Assembly (NCBI GenBank): GCA_900546625.1
Contig: URDU01000005.1
Location: 49,290 to 113,289, forward strand
Length of the DNA: 64,000 nucleotides
From: an uncultured Lachnobacterium sp.
GTDB taxonomy: Bacteria; Bacillota; Clostridia; Lachnospirales; Lachnospiraceae
Reading direction: 5' to 3'
Part shown: positions 46,003 through 54,008 of the stretch, in pieces
How positions within the stretch are numbered: position 1 is the stretch's first letter
How the letters are laid out: each line of letters begins with the position of its first letter
Translations under genes and position numbers: made by a program
Notes under the pieces: generated by a model
What the model was told of the DNA's origin: nothing
Database searches by the model: none
The model's input: the letters and a program-made list of their open reading frames with translations, nothing else

Positions 46003-46908
46003 TTACTCTCCATCCTCACCAAGCACCTCTGTAGCAGAATCTGAGTGGAAGGTAAGTGTGTACTCAACCTCATGCGGCTTGCTCATGGCAACTGTATCTC
46101 CGATAACCTGCATAGGTGTATCAAGCTTAACCGGAATTTCAAATACAGAATTGCCATCTGTATTTACAGGCATGTATTTCTGTCCGTCAACTATCATATA
46201 GTCATAGTTCGGACTGCTCCACTGCACAGTTGCAGTGGCAGCTCCACCGCTTATAGTTACCTCAGCAGGTGATGCGATGCTTGCCTTACCGCTTCCGCCC
46301 TCGAAATCGAGATTGATATTGTATGTTCCGTCTGGAAGCTGCTCTCCTGCACTCTCAGATACGCTTGCATCTGCAGGTGTGGCATTTGAGACCTTTACCT
46401 TGTGGTCATACCATTTGCCCTTTGTACCGATAAGTGCAAGGTCAAATTCCTCATCCAAAACAGGAACCGGTATATCAAACGCATTGACCTCCTCTGTTGT
46501 GCCATCACCGCAATCGACAGTCTCAACAGTTGGCTCTAAAAGCTCTGCATTGTCCTTTGAGGCATCCTTTGCTGTTCCCAAAAAGAGATTTACAATGTGT
46601 GTGGATGTGAGTGTAACATGCATTGTTGCCTTGCCATCCTTCACGGTGAGTGTGCCTTTGTTGTCATATGCATCATTCACATGGAACATTGAGCTGTCTG
46701 TAGTAAACTCTGCTGTATATGTACCATCCGAAAGTGCTATCTTTTCTGTTTTTTCAGCCTTCTGTGTACTCTCTGTCGCATCCTGTACTGCTTTTTTGCT
46801 TTCTGTGTCAGGCTTTGTATTTTTATTGCCGCAGGCTGATAGGCTCATGGCACAAACCAGTGTCATTGCAACAATACAAGTGAACTTGTTTCTAAATAAA
46901 TTTCTCAT
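46003..46908 (-). CDS. lipoprotein with two repeated beta domains, transporter-associated
   Basis: 301 residues. Lipobox LSAC (Cys about 26), charged linker (about 28-57), then two related beta domains of about 100 residues. The first begins LSDGTYTAEF (about 58), the second LPDGTYNINL (about 190); both go on with a GKATxxV-type strand, and the second carries SSPNYDYMIVDGQKYMPV. The Tyr/Met-rich SSPNYDYMIVDG segment recalls haem-binding NEAT domains in style, but I cannot confirm homology. It sits between the exported CbiK and the binding protein, so a surface tetrapyrrole- or metal-relay role is a reasonable guess. Confidence 0.6.
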   Translation of the reverse strand: MRNLFRNKFTCIVAMTLVCAMSLSACGNKNTKPDTESKKAVQDATESTQKAEKTEKIALSDGTYTAEFTTDSSMFHVNDAYDNKGTLTVKDGKATMHVTLTSTHIVNLFLGTAKDASKDNAELLEPTVETVDCGDGTTEEVNAFDIPVPVLDEEFDLALIGTKGKWYDHKVKVSNATPADASVSESAGEQLPDGTYNINLDFEGGSGKASIASPAEVTISGGAATATVQWSSPNYDYMIVDGQKYMPVNTDGNSVFEIPVKLDTPMQVIGDTVAMSKPHEVEYTLTFHSDSATEVLGEDGE

Positions 46909-46965
46909 GTCTGATATACTGCTCCTGTTATTTTATAGCTTCCCCACTATACATTCAATTAACTG

Positions 46966-48177
46966 CTACTTGCTCATGGCAGCCGCTGTATGCTCAACAT
47001 AAAGCTTCTGGATACCCTCAATCTCACCGAGTCCGTTAATCTGTGTATCGATTTTATCGAACTTTCCTGATGCCTTGAACTGTGAAAGCCATGAATCATC
47101 ATCACTTCCTGCCATATCATTGTTGGCATGGTCTCCTGCAACAACCATAAGCGGACGAAGAATGACGTTCTTGTAGCCGGCGGCTGACACCTTCTCAATG
47201 ACAGACTCACATGATGTATCCTCAGGCTCACCCTCTACAGTTCCGATAAATACGTTGTCATAGCCCAAAGCTGTCATCTGGCTCTGCATCTGGCTGTATG
47301 AAATCTTTGCTGTATGGCTTGTTCCGTGTCCCATAAATACAAATGCTGTGCCCTCTTCCTTTGCAGCATCAAGGCTGTCATAGCCTGCCTTTTCCACTGC
47401 CTCTTTTGTAAGAATTTCTGCAACGGCCTTTTTATCCTCATTTACAGCAGTTGCATCACTTCCAACCTCACCAAGGAGTGGCTCTGCAATCTTTACAGAC
47501 TCAAATTTATCCTTGTACTTCTCTACTGCCTCTGAAAGCTCATCGTACTCTGCTCCATGCATCAGATGTGTAGGCTGTACCACAAGATTCTTTACACCAT
47601 TTTTAACTGCACGCTCAAGTGCCTGATCCATATTGTCAATCTTCTCGTCATCTCTTGCCTGTACATGATTGATGATAATCTGCGCAGTGAAGGCTCTTCT
47701 GACTGACCAGTCAGGATTTGCGGCTGCTATAGCATCCTCCACACCCTTGATATCAGCCACACGGCTGTCGTTGAAGGATGTACCAAAGCTTACTACAAGA
47801 ATCTCGTTCTCGCCGATATCATCCTGGTTTCTCGGATCATCCTTTGAGGCATCTCCTGTATCTCTGCCGAAATAGTCAGGATCAGCATTTTCTCCCTCTA
47901 CAAGCTCCTTCTGTGCGTCTGTGAGCTTGTCCCAGGCCTCCTTAGCCTCCTTGCACTGTTTGTCTGTATCATCTGTTCTCTCCTGCACGTAGATTGCATC
48001 GATTAAATCTGCCACATGCATTGCTGCCTCCTGATCTGCGTTTGCGCTTGTCTCACTCTCTGAAGCCTTAGATGCCTGTGTATTATTTTTAGCATCATCT
48101 GCCTTGCTGCCACAGCCGGTCACTGCTGTCATAGCCATAACTGCTGCCATCAGTACTACTACTAATTTCTTTTTCAT
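46966..48177 (-). CDS. cbiK: exported CbiK-type cobaltochelatase lipoprotein
   Basis: 403 residues. Signal peptide with lipobox AVTGC (Cys22). Residues about 50-95 form a small helical domain with the pattern LIDAI...AKEAWDKLTDAQKELV, common in Firmicute surface proteins. The chelatase domain (about 124-400) is CbiK-like: ILVVSFGTSFNDSR, PTHLMHGAEYDEL with His204 and His207, FVFMGHGTSHTA with His284, and PLMVVAGDHANNDMAG with His350. CbiK inserts Co2+ into sirohydrochlorin. Cytoplasmic CbiK is usual; Desulfovibrio has an exported CbiK that binds haem. First gene after the B12 riboswitch. Confidence 0.88.
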   Translation of the reverse strand: MKKKLVVVLMAAVMAMTAVTGCGSKADDAKNNTQASKASESETSANADQEAAMHVADLIDAIYVQERTDDTDKQCKEAKEAWDKLTDAQKELVEGENADPDYFGRDTGDASKDDPRNQDDIGENEILVVSFGTSFNDSRVADIKGVEDAIAAANPDWSVRRAFTAQIIINHVQARDDEKIDNMDQALERAVKNGVKNLVVQPTHLMHGAEYDELSEAVEKYKDKFESVKIAEPLLGEVGSDATAVNEDKKAVAEILTKEAVEKAGYDSLDAAKEEGTAFVFMGHGTSHTAKISYSQMQSQMTALGYDNVFIGTVEGEPEDTSCESVIEKVSAAGYKNVILRPLMVVAGDHANNDMAGSDDDSWLSQFKASGKFDKIDTQINGLGEIEGIQKLYVEHTAAAMSK

Positions 48178-48255
48178 GTTTTCTCCTTTTCATTTTCCTT
48201 GCAGCTGTTAAGCTGCACATTATTAAAATATGTAAGACGAAAACATTTAAAGCGT

Positions 48256-48294
48256 CAAAAATAAAAGCTCTTTGTACTATTATGTCAAAGAGCT
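48256..48294 (-). terminator. intrinsic terminator in the riboswitch expression platform
   Basis: Minus strand: 9-bp perfect arms AGCTCTTTG / CAAAGAGCT (48286-48294 and 48266-48274), 11-nt loop, then TTTTATTTTTG. It lies between the B12 aptamer and cbiK, so adenosylcobalamin binding probably favours termination of the cob message. Confidence 0.85.
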
Positions 48295-48414
48295 ATACAT
48301 GTCAAAATCCTTCTAACTCAGACTATACGGCTATCACAACCTTGTCTGTAATTATAATTATTTCATCACGTACAGCCAGTTACTCGTGGCTTGAAACACT
48401 ATTGTTTCCGTACA

Positions 48415-48575
48415 ACACAAAGGCAGGTCTCCCGGCTTATATATCATCGCTTCGGCCGTCTTCCCGGTTGCCCAGTGACCTCTCGGCCGTCACTCTTTAA
48501 TTACGGTGACGAGTTCGTACAGGATTTGCACCTGTTTCCCTTTTCACCGGAGCCAGCCTCACATCACTTGTCATA
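48415..48575 (-). ncRNA. cobalamin riboswitch aptamer
   Basis: Minus-strand sequence holds the B12 hallmarks in order: GGTGAAAAGGGAAACAGGTG near the 5' side, GCAAATCCTGTACGA, a GACGGCCGA pair of elements, GGGAAGACGGCCGAAG and the B12 box AAGCCGGGAGACCTGCC (48421-48438). The 5' AGGCTGGCTCCGG pairs partly with the B12 box to form the closing stem. It controls the downstream cob/btu operon through the terminator at 48256-48294. Boundaries are approximate. The 540-bp gap 48178-48720 is thus accounted for by promoter, aptamer and terminator. Confidence 0.95.
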
Positions 48576-48661
48576 AATCTGATAAAAATGCTTGTCTGCT
48601 CCGACACCTTTATGCTACATATTCAGTTTCTTTGTGCGCTGCTTACGCAATCGCCTGAATT

Positions 48662-48690
48662 ATTATATTACATCCTGCTATATTATTCAA
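48662..48690 (-). promoter_or_regulatory. promoter of the cobalamin operon
   Basis: Minus strand: TTGAAT (48685-48690), 17-bp spacer, TATAAT (48662-48667). Predicted start near 48655, about 80 nt before the aptamer and about 480 nt before cbiK. Confidence 0.8.
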
Positions 48691-48720
48691 CTGATTTTTG
48701 TAACCAACTGCTGCCTACTG

Positions 48721-50256
48721 CTACAATAGTGGTGCAAAAAGCTGCAAAATACTCTGCAGCAGCCTGCCCGCAAATGAGATATCATTTGTGCTTTCCTCAT
48801 CCATCTCCTCAGAGACTGCAAACGTCTCTATCGCATCCTCTTTTATTTTTCCGATGCACTGAGTCCTGTACATGTATACAAAATCCTCAAAATTCCAGTA
48901 CATGCTCCTGAAATCCAGATTGCATGTTCCAACTATCGCAGTATCATCATCTGCCACTATACACTTTGAATGTATAAAGCCGGGTGTGTAAAGATATATT
49001 CTCACCCCCGCCTCAATAAGAGGCCTGAAATTGGCTTTTGTCTGCAGATAAATCAGCTTTTTATCGGGAATCTTAGGTACAACAATGCGCACATCAATGC
49101 CTGCTCTGGCTGCCGATATCATAGCATGCGACAGCTCCGTTCCAAGTATCAGATACGGTGTAAAAATATAAACATATTTTTTAGCTCTTGAGATGATACT
49201 CACATAGAGATTCTCCCCTACATCATCATGCTCAAGCGGCGAATCGCAAAACGGCTGGACAAAGCCGCTTTCCTCTGACCGGCTGAAGGTATTGTGGGGA
49301 TTTAGATATTCATCATGCACAGCATTGTCCTTATTTATATAATTCCACATTTCAAGAAACATTGTCGTGAAACTGTTTACGCATTCTCCCTCCACACGGA
49401 TACCGGCGTCCTTCCAGTATCCAAACCTGATTTTTTTGTTGATGTACTCATCTGCTATATTGTAACCACCGGTATGCGCCACACGTCCGTCTACCACCAG
49501 TATTTTTCTATGATCCCTGTCATTCATAATTACTGAAAGCACGGGCTTATATGGATTGAAGCGTCTGGTCTGTATTCCGATGCTCTCCATCTCCTTTATA
49601 AAGTGTGGCGGAATAGCATTTATACTGCCAAAATCATCATATATGATTCTGACGACAACTCCATGCTTTACCTTTTCTTTGAGTATATCAAGTATCTGAT
49701 CAAGCATAACTCCGCTGCCGATTATGAAATACTCCATAAAGATAAACCTTTCAGCCGACCTTAAGTCTTTTAAAATGCTCACAAAAGCCTCCTCACCTGA
49801 CTTAAAGTACTCTGTGCAGTCTTCAGCATAAAGTGGATACCTCTGATTTTGAGTGATAAGCCGGCTCTGTCTGTATGCATCCATGTCCGTCTGTCTGAGC
49901 GTCTCATTTAGCAGCTCGTTCTCAGGTCTAAGCGGTGCATATGCCTCCACGATCCTTGCCATTCTTTCTCGCGTCTTTGACGTAAGCTCCGGTCTGCCGA
50001 AAAAGAAATAGCATGGAATACCCACGATTGGAACACTCAGTATCAAAAATATCCATGACATTTTTATATACATTTTCATCCGCCTGTTGACAATATAAAG
50101 TGAAAGCAATATAGCTGCCACATACAGCAGATCCTGAAACACCCTGCTGGCAACAGATGCCGTATAAAATAAAAAGAACCACCATATCATCTGTATGATT
50201 ATTATTGTTGAAACGATAAAAAGCTTTGAAAGCAGTTTTTGTAATACTTTTCTCAT
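48721..50256 (-). CDS. cardiolipin synthase
   Basis: 511 residues. Two N-terminal membrane segments (about 12-45 and 55-85), then two phospholipase D HKD motifs: HRKILVVDGRVAHTGGYN and HSKCIVADDDTAIVGTCNLD. FxRP-like PLxPEN and LDFRSMYWNFE segments fit ClsA-type enzymes. It condenses two phosphatidylglycerols to cardiolipin at the membrane. Starts 73 bp after the subtilase gene. AAGG-type RBS. Confidence 0.93.
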   Translation of the reverse strand: MRKVLQKLLSKLFIVSTIIIIQMIWWFFLFYTASVASRVFQDLLYVAAILLSLYIVNRRMKMYIKMSWIFLILSVPIVGIPCYFFFGRPELTSKTRERMARIVEAYAPLRPENELLNETLRQTDMDAYRQSRLITQNQRYPLYAEDCTEYFKSGEEAFVSILKDLRSAERFIFMEYFIIGSGVMLDQILDILKEKVKHGVVVRIIYDDFGSINAIPPHFIKEMESIGIQTRRFNPYKPVLSVIMNDRDHRKILVVDGRVAHTGGYNIADEYINKKIRFGYWKDAGIRVEGECVNSFTTMFLEMWNYINKDNAVHDEYLNPHNTFSRSEESGFVQPFCDSPLEHDDVGENLYVSIISRAKKYVYIFTPYLILGTELSHAMISAARAGIDVRIVVPKIPDKKLIYLQTKANFRPLIEAGVRIYLYTPGFIHSKCIVADDDTAIVGTCNLDFRSMYWNFEDFVYMYRTQCIGKIKEDAIETFAVSEEMDEESTNDISFAGRLLQSILQLFAPLL

Positions 50257-50329
50257 CTGAGCCTACCTTAAAATTACAATCTTTAAACAAAATATTACTA
50301 TATTTTCTATAATAAATCACTACTACATA

Positions 50330-51166
50330 TTATATTATTCCAAGCAATTTATCAACATTTATAATCCCCCACGAGCCTTTGTGACTATCACCTTCCCTGT
50401 CGCATGTATTATACAGGGCAAGCTTAACCGCCTCCGGTCTCATATCTGGATTTTTTTCCAATAGAAGCGCTATGGCACCTGATACAATCGGTGTAGCCAT
50501 TGAAGTACCTGTTTTTCGTATATATGTGCCATCCCTTGTTCCAAGGCTTATGATATCATGCCCCGGTGCAAGAATCTCGGGCTTTACAATACAGCAGTCG
50601 GTCGGACCTTTGCCACTTCTTATATCATCAAAGCTTCCGACGGTTATTATCTTTCTTGAAATCCCCGGCACAGTTACAGAAAAAGGTGCCGGGCCGTAAT
50701 TGCCCGCTGCCGCAACCACCACAACTCCCATATCCCACAATTCATCTATCAGCTTCAATATCTTAATGCGCTCTGCTGTATCAGAATACGGCAGATATCC
50801 TACAGAGAAGTTGAGTATTTTTATATTAAGTCTGACACAGTTTTCTTTTATATAAGTCAGTGCACGAATAGAGTCCGATGTCTGTCCCATTCCAAGATAG
50901 TCAAGCACCTTAAACACGTAAAGTCCTGCTCCCGGAGCCATTCCAATATCTGCTGCCGACAATATACCGCATACATGTGTACCATGCCCGTTATCGTCAT
51001 AACAATTTTCCTTACCACCCACAAAATCCATAAAGTGCTTTATGCATCCATCAAGCTGTTTGTGTTTAAACACACCCGTATCAAGCACTGCTATATTGAC
51101 ATTTTTACCACTATATCCATTTTTATATACCAGATTTGCATTTATACTATATTTTGCATTTTTCAT
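50330..51166 (-). CDS. subtilisin-like serine protease without signal peptide
   Basis: 278 residues, family S8. Catalytic triad Asp29 (AVLDTG), His61 (NGHGTHVCG) and Ser222 (GTSMATP), with oxyanion Asn156 (AAAGNYG). No signal peptide and no clear pro-domain beyond about 15 residues, as in intracellular subtilases (IspA-like). Likely cytoplasmic; substrates unknown. Preceded by the pnp terminator region; AT-rich leader. Confidence 0.88.
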   Translation of the reverse strand: MKNAKYSINANLVYKNGYSGKNVNIAVLDTGVFKHKQLDGCIKHFMDFVGGKENCYDDNGHGTHVCGILSAADIGMAPGAGLYVFKVLDYLGMGQTSDSIRALTYIKENCVRLNIKILNFSVGYLPYSDTAERIKILKLIDELWDMGVVVVAAAGNYGPAPFSVTVPGISRKIITVGSFDDIRSGKGPTDCCIVKPEILAPGHDIISLGTRDGTYIRKTGTSMATPIVSGAIALLLEKNPDMRPEAVKLALYNTCDREGDSHKGSWGIINVDKLLGII

Positions 51167-51269
51167 TATTTATTTTATTTTTTAATTTAGTATATGATTC
51201 ATTTTCACAATATGACACAGACGCACCTGTTTTGCCTTACATCAAAACCTTATTATTATAATTTCATAT

Positions 51270-51298
51270 ATTAAAAGGACTGCACCTGCGTGCAGCCC
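51270..51298 (-). terminator. intrinsic terminator after pnp
   Basis: Minus strand: GGGCTGCA (51291-51298) and TGCAGTCC (51277-51284), 6-nt loop, then TTTTAATATA. One G-T pair. Confidence 0.75.
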
Positions 51299-51336
51299 TT
51301 TATTGGGTATTATTGTTATACTTTAACGTATATTAA

Positions 51337-53427
51337 TTAATCCTCTTTTACATCCTTCATAGAGAAGCTGATTCTTCCCATCTTGTCCTTGCCAAGGCAA
51401 ACAACCTTTACCTTGTCTCCAAGTGTGAGTACATCCTCTACTCTGTTGATTCTCTCTTTTGCAATCTTTGAAATGTGAACCATTCCCTCTTTGCCAGGAG
51501 CAAACTCGATGAAAGCACCGAACTCCTTGATGCTTACAACTGTTCCCTCAAGGATCTGTCCCTGCTCAAAATCAGTTGTGATAATCTTAATCATGTCGAT
51601 TGCCTTTGCAATCATCTCTTTATCTGTTCCGCAGACTGAAACAGCACCATCATCTGTGATATCGATCTTGACACCTGTTCTGTCGATAATCTCGTTGATT
51701 GTCTTACCCTTCTGTCCGACAACATCACCAATCTTTGATGGATCAATTGTAATCTGCTCAATCTTTGGAGCCCACTCATTTACTTCTTTTCTAGGCTCAG
51801 CTATTGCCTTGCTCATAACCTCATCCATGATGTAGAGACGAGCCTCACGTGTTCTTGCAATTGCCTCCTCAACGATAGGTCTTGTAAGTCCGTGAATCTT
51901 GATATCCATCTGAATAGCTGTGATACCCTTATGTGTACCTGTTACCTTGAAATCCATATCTCCGAAGAAATCCTCAAGACCCTGGATATCTGTAAGCACA
52001 AGGAAATCATCATCTGTATCGCCTGTTACAAGTCCGCATGAGATTCCGGCAACCATAGCCTTGATTGGAACACCAGCAGCCATAAGTGACATACATGATG
52101 CACATGTTGAAGCCATTGATGTAGAACCGTTTGACTCAAATGTCTCAGATACGGCACGGATAGTATATGGGAACTCCTCAACGCTTGGGAGTACAGGAAC
52201 AAGTGCCTTCTCAGCAAGTGCTCCGTGTCCGATCTCACGACGTCCCGGTCCACGTGATACCTTTGTCTCTCCTACAGAGTATGCAGGGAAGTTATAGTGA
52301 TGCATATATCTCTTTGTTGTGATATTTGCATCAAGTCCGTCGATTTTCTGAAGCTCTGATAAAGGAGCAAGTGTTACAACATCACAAATCTGTGTCTGTC
52401 CACGGGTAAACATTGCAGAGCCGTGAACTCTAGGAATCAAATCAACCTCTGCTGCGAGTGGTCTGATCTGATTGATTGCACGACCGTCCGGACGCTTGTG
52501 ATCCTTTAAAATCATCTTTCTGACTGTCTTCTTCTGATACTGGTAAATAGCCTCACCAAGCACTGCAAGGTACTCCTCATTGTCAGCGAAGGCTTCCTCT
52601 AACTGCTCTGTGATGGCTCTGATATTTTCCTCACGCTTCTGCTTCTCATCTGTGAATACTGCCTCCTCCATCTGCTCAGGAGTAACAATTTTCTTGATAT
52701 CCTCAAACATCTGCTCAGGAATAGCACAGCTCTCATACTCGTGCTTTGGCTTGCCGATCTCATCACGGATCTGATCCATGAATGCGATAACTGTCTGGTT
52801 GATATCGTGGCACTTGTAGATAGCCTCAAGCATCTGATCCTCAGGAATCTCATTGGCTCCTGCCTCAATCATGATGACCTTTTCCTTTGTAGAAGCAACT
52901 GTGAGCTGTAAATCTCCCTCATCCCACTGCTTCTGTGAAGGGTTTACGATAAACTCTCCATCAACAAGTCCCATCTGTGTCATGGCACATGGTCCGTCAA
53001 ACGGAATATCAGAGATATGAACAGCTAAAGCTGTACCAATCATGGCAACTATCTCAGGACGGCACTCAGGATCCACTGACATAACAAGGTTGTTTAATGT
53101 AACATCGTTTCTGTAATCCTTTGGGAAAAGAGGTCTCATAGGACGGTCAATTACACGGTCTGTAAGGATGGCGTTCTCAGATGCCTTTCCCTCACGCTTG
53201 TTAAAACCACCCGGTATTTTTCCTACAGAGTACATCTTCTCCTCGAACTCAACGCTGAGTGGGAAGAAATCCACACCGTCACGTGGCTTGTCAGATGCTG
53301 TAGCTGTTGAAAGGACTGTTGTATCACCATACTTGATGAAAACAGCTCCGTTTGCCTGAGCTGCAACTCTTCCGATATCTACAGTAAGAGTCCTGCCGGC
53401 AAGTTCCATTGAATAACTTTTGTACAT
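51337..53427 (-). CDS. pnp: polyribonucleotide nucleotidyltransferase (PNPase)
   Basis: 696 residues from the ATG at 53427, 7 bp after AAGGAG; the frame runs 25 codons further into the leader hairpin. Two RNase PH domains (KSYSMELAGRTLTVDIG start; FETNGSTSMAS-like ETFESNGSTSMAS), then KH (IGDVVGQKGKTINEI) and S1 (GTVVSIKEFGAFIEF) domains. Phosphorolytic 3'-5' exonuclease. Downstream of rpsO, the usual order. Confidence 0.97.
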   Translation of the reverse strand: MYKSYSMELAGRTLTVDIGRVAAQANGAVFIKYGDTTVLSTATASDKPRDGVDFFPLSVEFEEKMYSVGKIPGGFNKREGKASENAILTDRVIDRPMRPLFPKDYRNDVTLNNLVMSVDPECRPEIVAMIGTALAVHISDIPFDGPCAMTQMGLVDGEFIVNPSQKQWDEGDLQLTVASTKEKVIMIEAGANEIPEDQMLEAIYKCHDINQTVIAFMDQIRDEIGKPKHEYESCAIPEQMFEDIKKIVTPEQMEEAVFTDEKQKREENIRAITEQLEEAFADNEEYLAVLGEAIYQYQKKTVRKMILKDHKRPDGRAINQIRPLAAEVDLIPRVHGSAMFTRGQTQICDVVTLAPLSELQKIDGLDANITTKRYMHHYNFPAYSVGETKVSRGPGRREIGHGALAEKALVPVLPSVEEFPYTIRAVSETFESNGSTSMASTCASCMSLMAAGVPIKAMVAGISCGLVTGDTDDDFLVLTDIQGLEDFFGDMDFKVTGTHKGITAIQMDIKIHGLTRPIVEEAIARTREARLYIMDEVMSKAIAEPRKEVNEWAPKIEQITIDPSKIGDVVGQKGKTINEIIDRTGVKIDITDDGAVSVCGTDKEMIAKAIDMIKIITTDFEQGQILEGTVVSIKEFGAFIEFAPGKEGMVHISKIAKERINRVEDVLTLGDKVKVVCLGKDKMGRISFSMKDVKED

Positions 53428-53451
53428 ATTAATTCTCCTTAAAATTCTTTT

Positions 53452-53533
53452 GCAGAAGTGTATTCCTCTTCCGAAACTACTAAACAATACATGTACGCTC
53501 ATGCACTCTTTAGTGGTCTCGGCTTACTTCTGC
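53452..53533 (-). promoter_or_regulatory. long hairpin in the pnp leader
   Basis: On the minus strand, outer arms GCAGAAGT / ACTTCTGC (8 bp perfect; 53526-53533 and 53452-53459) and inner arms CCGAGACCACTAAA / TTTAGTAGTTTCGG (14 bp with two G-T pairs; 53509-53522 and 53471-53484), about 80 nt in all, ending about 24 nt before the pnp start. pnp is controlled by RNase III cutting of a leader hairpin in E. coli; a similar processing site here is inference. Confidence 0.7.
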
Positions 53534-53544
53534 TTTTCAAAAAC

Positions 53545-53590
53545 AATAATAAAAACAATAATAGAGCGGAATAATAATTACTCCGCTCTA
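53545..53590 (-). terminator. terminator after rpsO
   Basis: Minus strand: TAGAGCGGA (53582-53590) and TCCGCTCTA (53562-53570) with an 11-nt loop, then TTATTGTTTTTATTATTG. The T tract is interrupted, so partial read-through into pnp is likely. Confidence 0.75.
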
Positions 53591-53599
53591 AAGAAAATA

Positions 53600-53866
53600 C
53601 TATTTTCTGAGTCCTAAACGCTCGATAAGTGAACGATATCTCTCGATATCAATCTCCTTAAGGTATGCAAGTAATCCACGTCTCTGACCGATCATCTTTA
53701 ACATTCCTCTTCTTGAGTGATGATCCTTTGGGTTCTGCTTGAAATGCTCAGTTAACTCTGCGATTCTTGCTGAAAGAATTGCAATCTGAACCTCTGGTGA
53801 ACCTGTGTCATTTGGTGTTCTACCGTACTCTGCGATAATAGCCTGTTTCTTTTCCTTTGCGATCAT
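53600..53866 (-). CDS. rpsO: 30S ribosomal protein S15
   Basis: 88 residues, full length. Phrases [21 protein letters not shown] (in part), [20 protein letters not shown] and [13 protein letters not shown] are diagnostic. AAGGAGG lies 7 bp before the ATG. Own promoter at 53969-53997 and an approximately 95-nt leader that may carry the S15 autoregulatory site. Confidence 0.98.
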   Translation of the reverse strand: MIAKEKKQAIIAEYGRTPNDTGSPEVQIAILSARIAELTEHFKQNPKDHHSRRGMLKMIGQRRGLLAYLKEIDIERYRSLIERLGLRK

Positions 53867-53968
53867 TGTTGATCCTCCTTATATTATAATGCGCCCTGAT
53901 AACTGTATGATGCTCAGCAATAGGTCGGAGTGTCCAACTACCGAACATGGGCAAAACCATACTTATGC

Positions 53969-53997
53969 AGTATAGCATAGTAAGCATTTGTTGTAAA
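53969..53997 (-). promoter_or_regulatory. promoter of rpsO
   Basis: Minus strand: TTTACA (53992-53997), 17-bp spacer, TATACT (53969-53974), just past the nlpC stop. Gives a leader of about 95 nt. Confidence 0.65.
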
Positions 53998-54008
53998 CTG
54001 TTTTTTTA

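Noticed and set aside
46235..47002. 255-codon plus-strand open frame
   Set aside because: Antisense to the lipoprotein and cbiK end; low-complexity Ser/Val composition typical of a shadow frame.
49928..50320. 130-codon minus-strand frame overlapping the start of the cardiolipin synthase gene
   Set aside because: Same strand, different frame, no RBS, no domain; overlaps the membrane segments of a clear enzyme.
53428..53502. N-terminal extension of the PNPase frame
   Set aside because: It is encoded by the leader hairpin; the ATG at 53427 has AAGGAG at proper distance and begins the conserved sequence.
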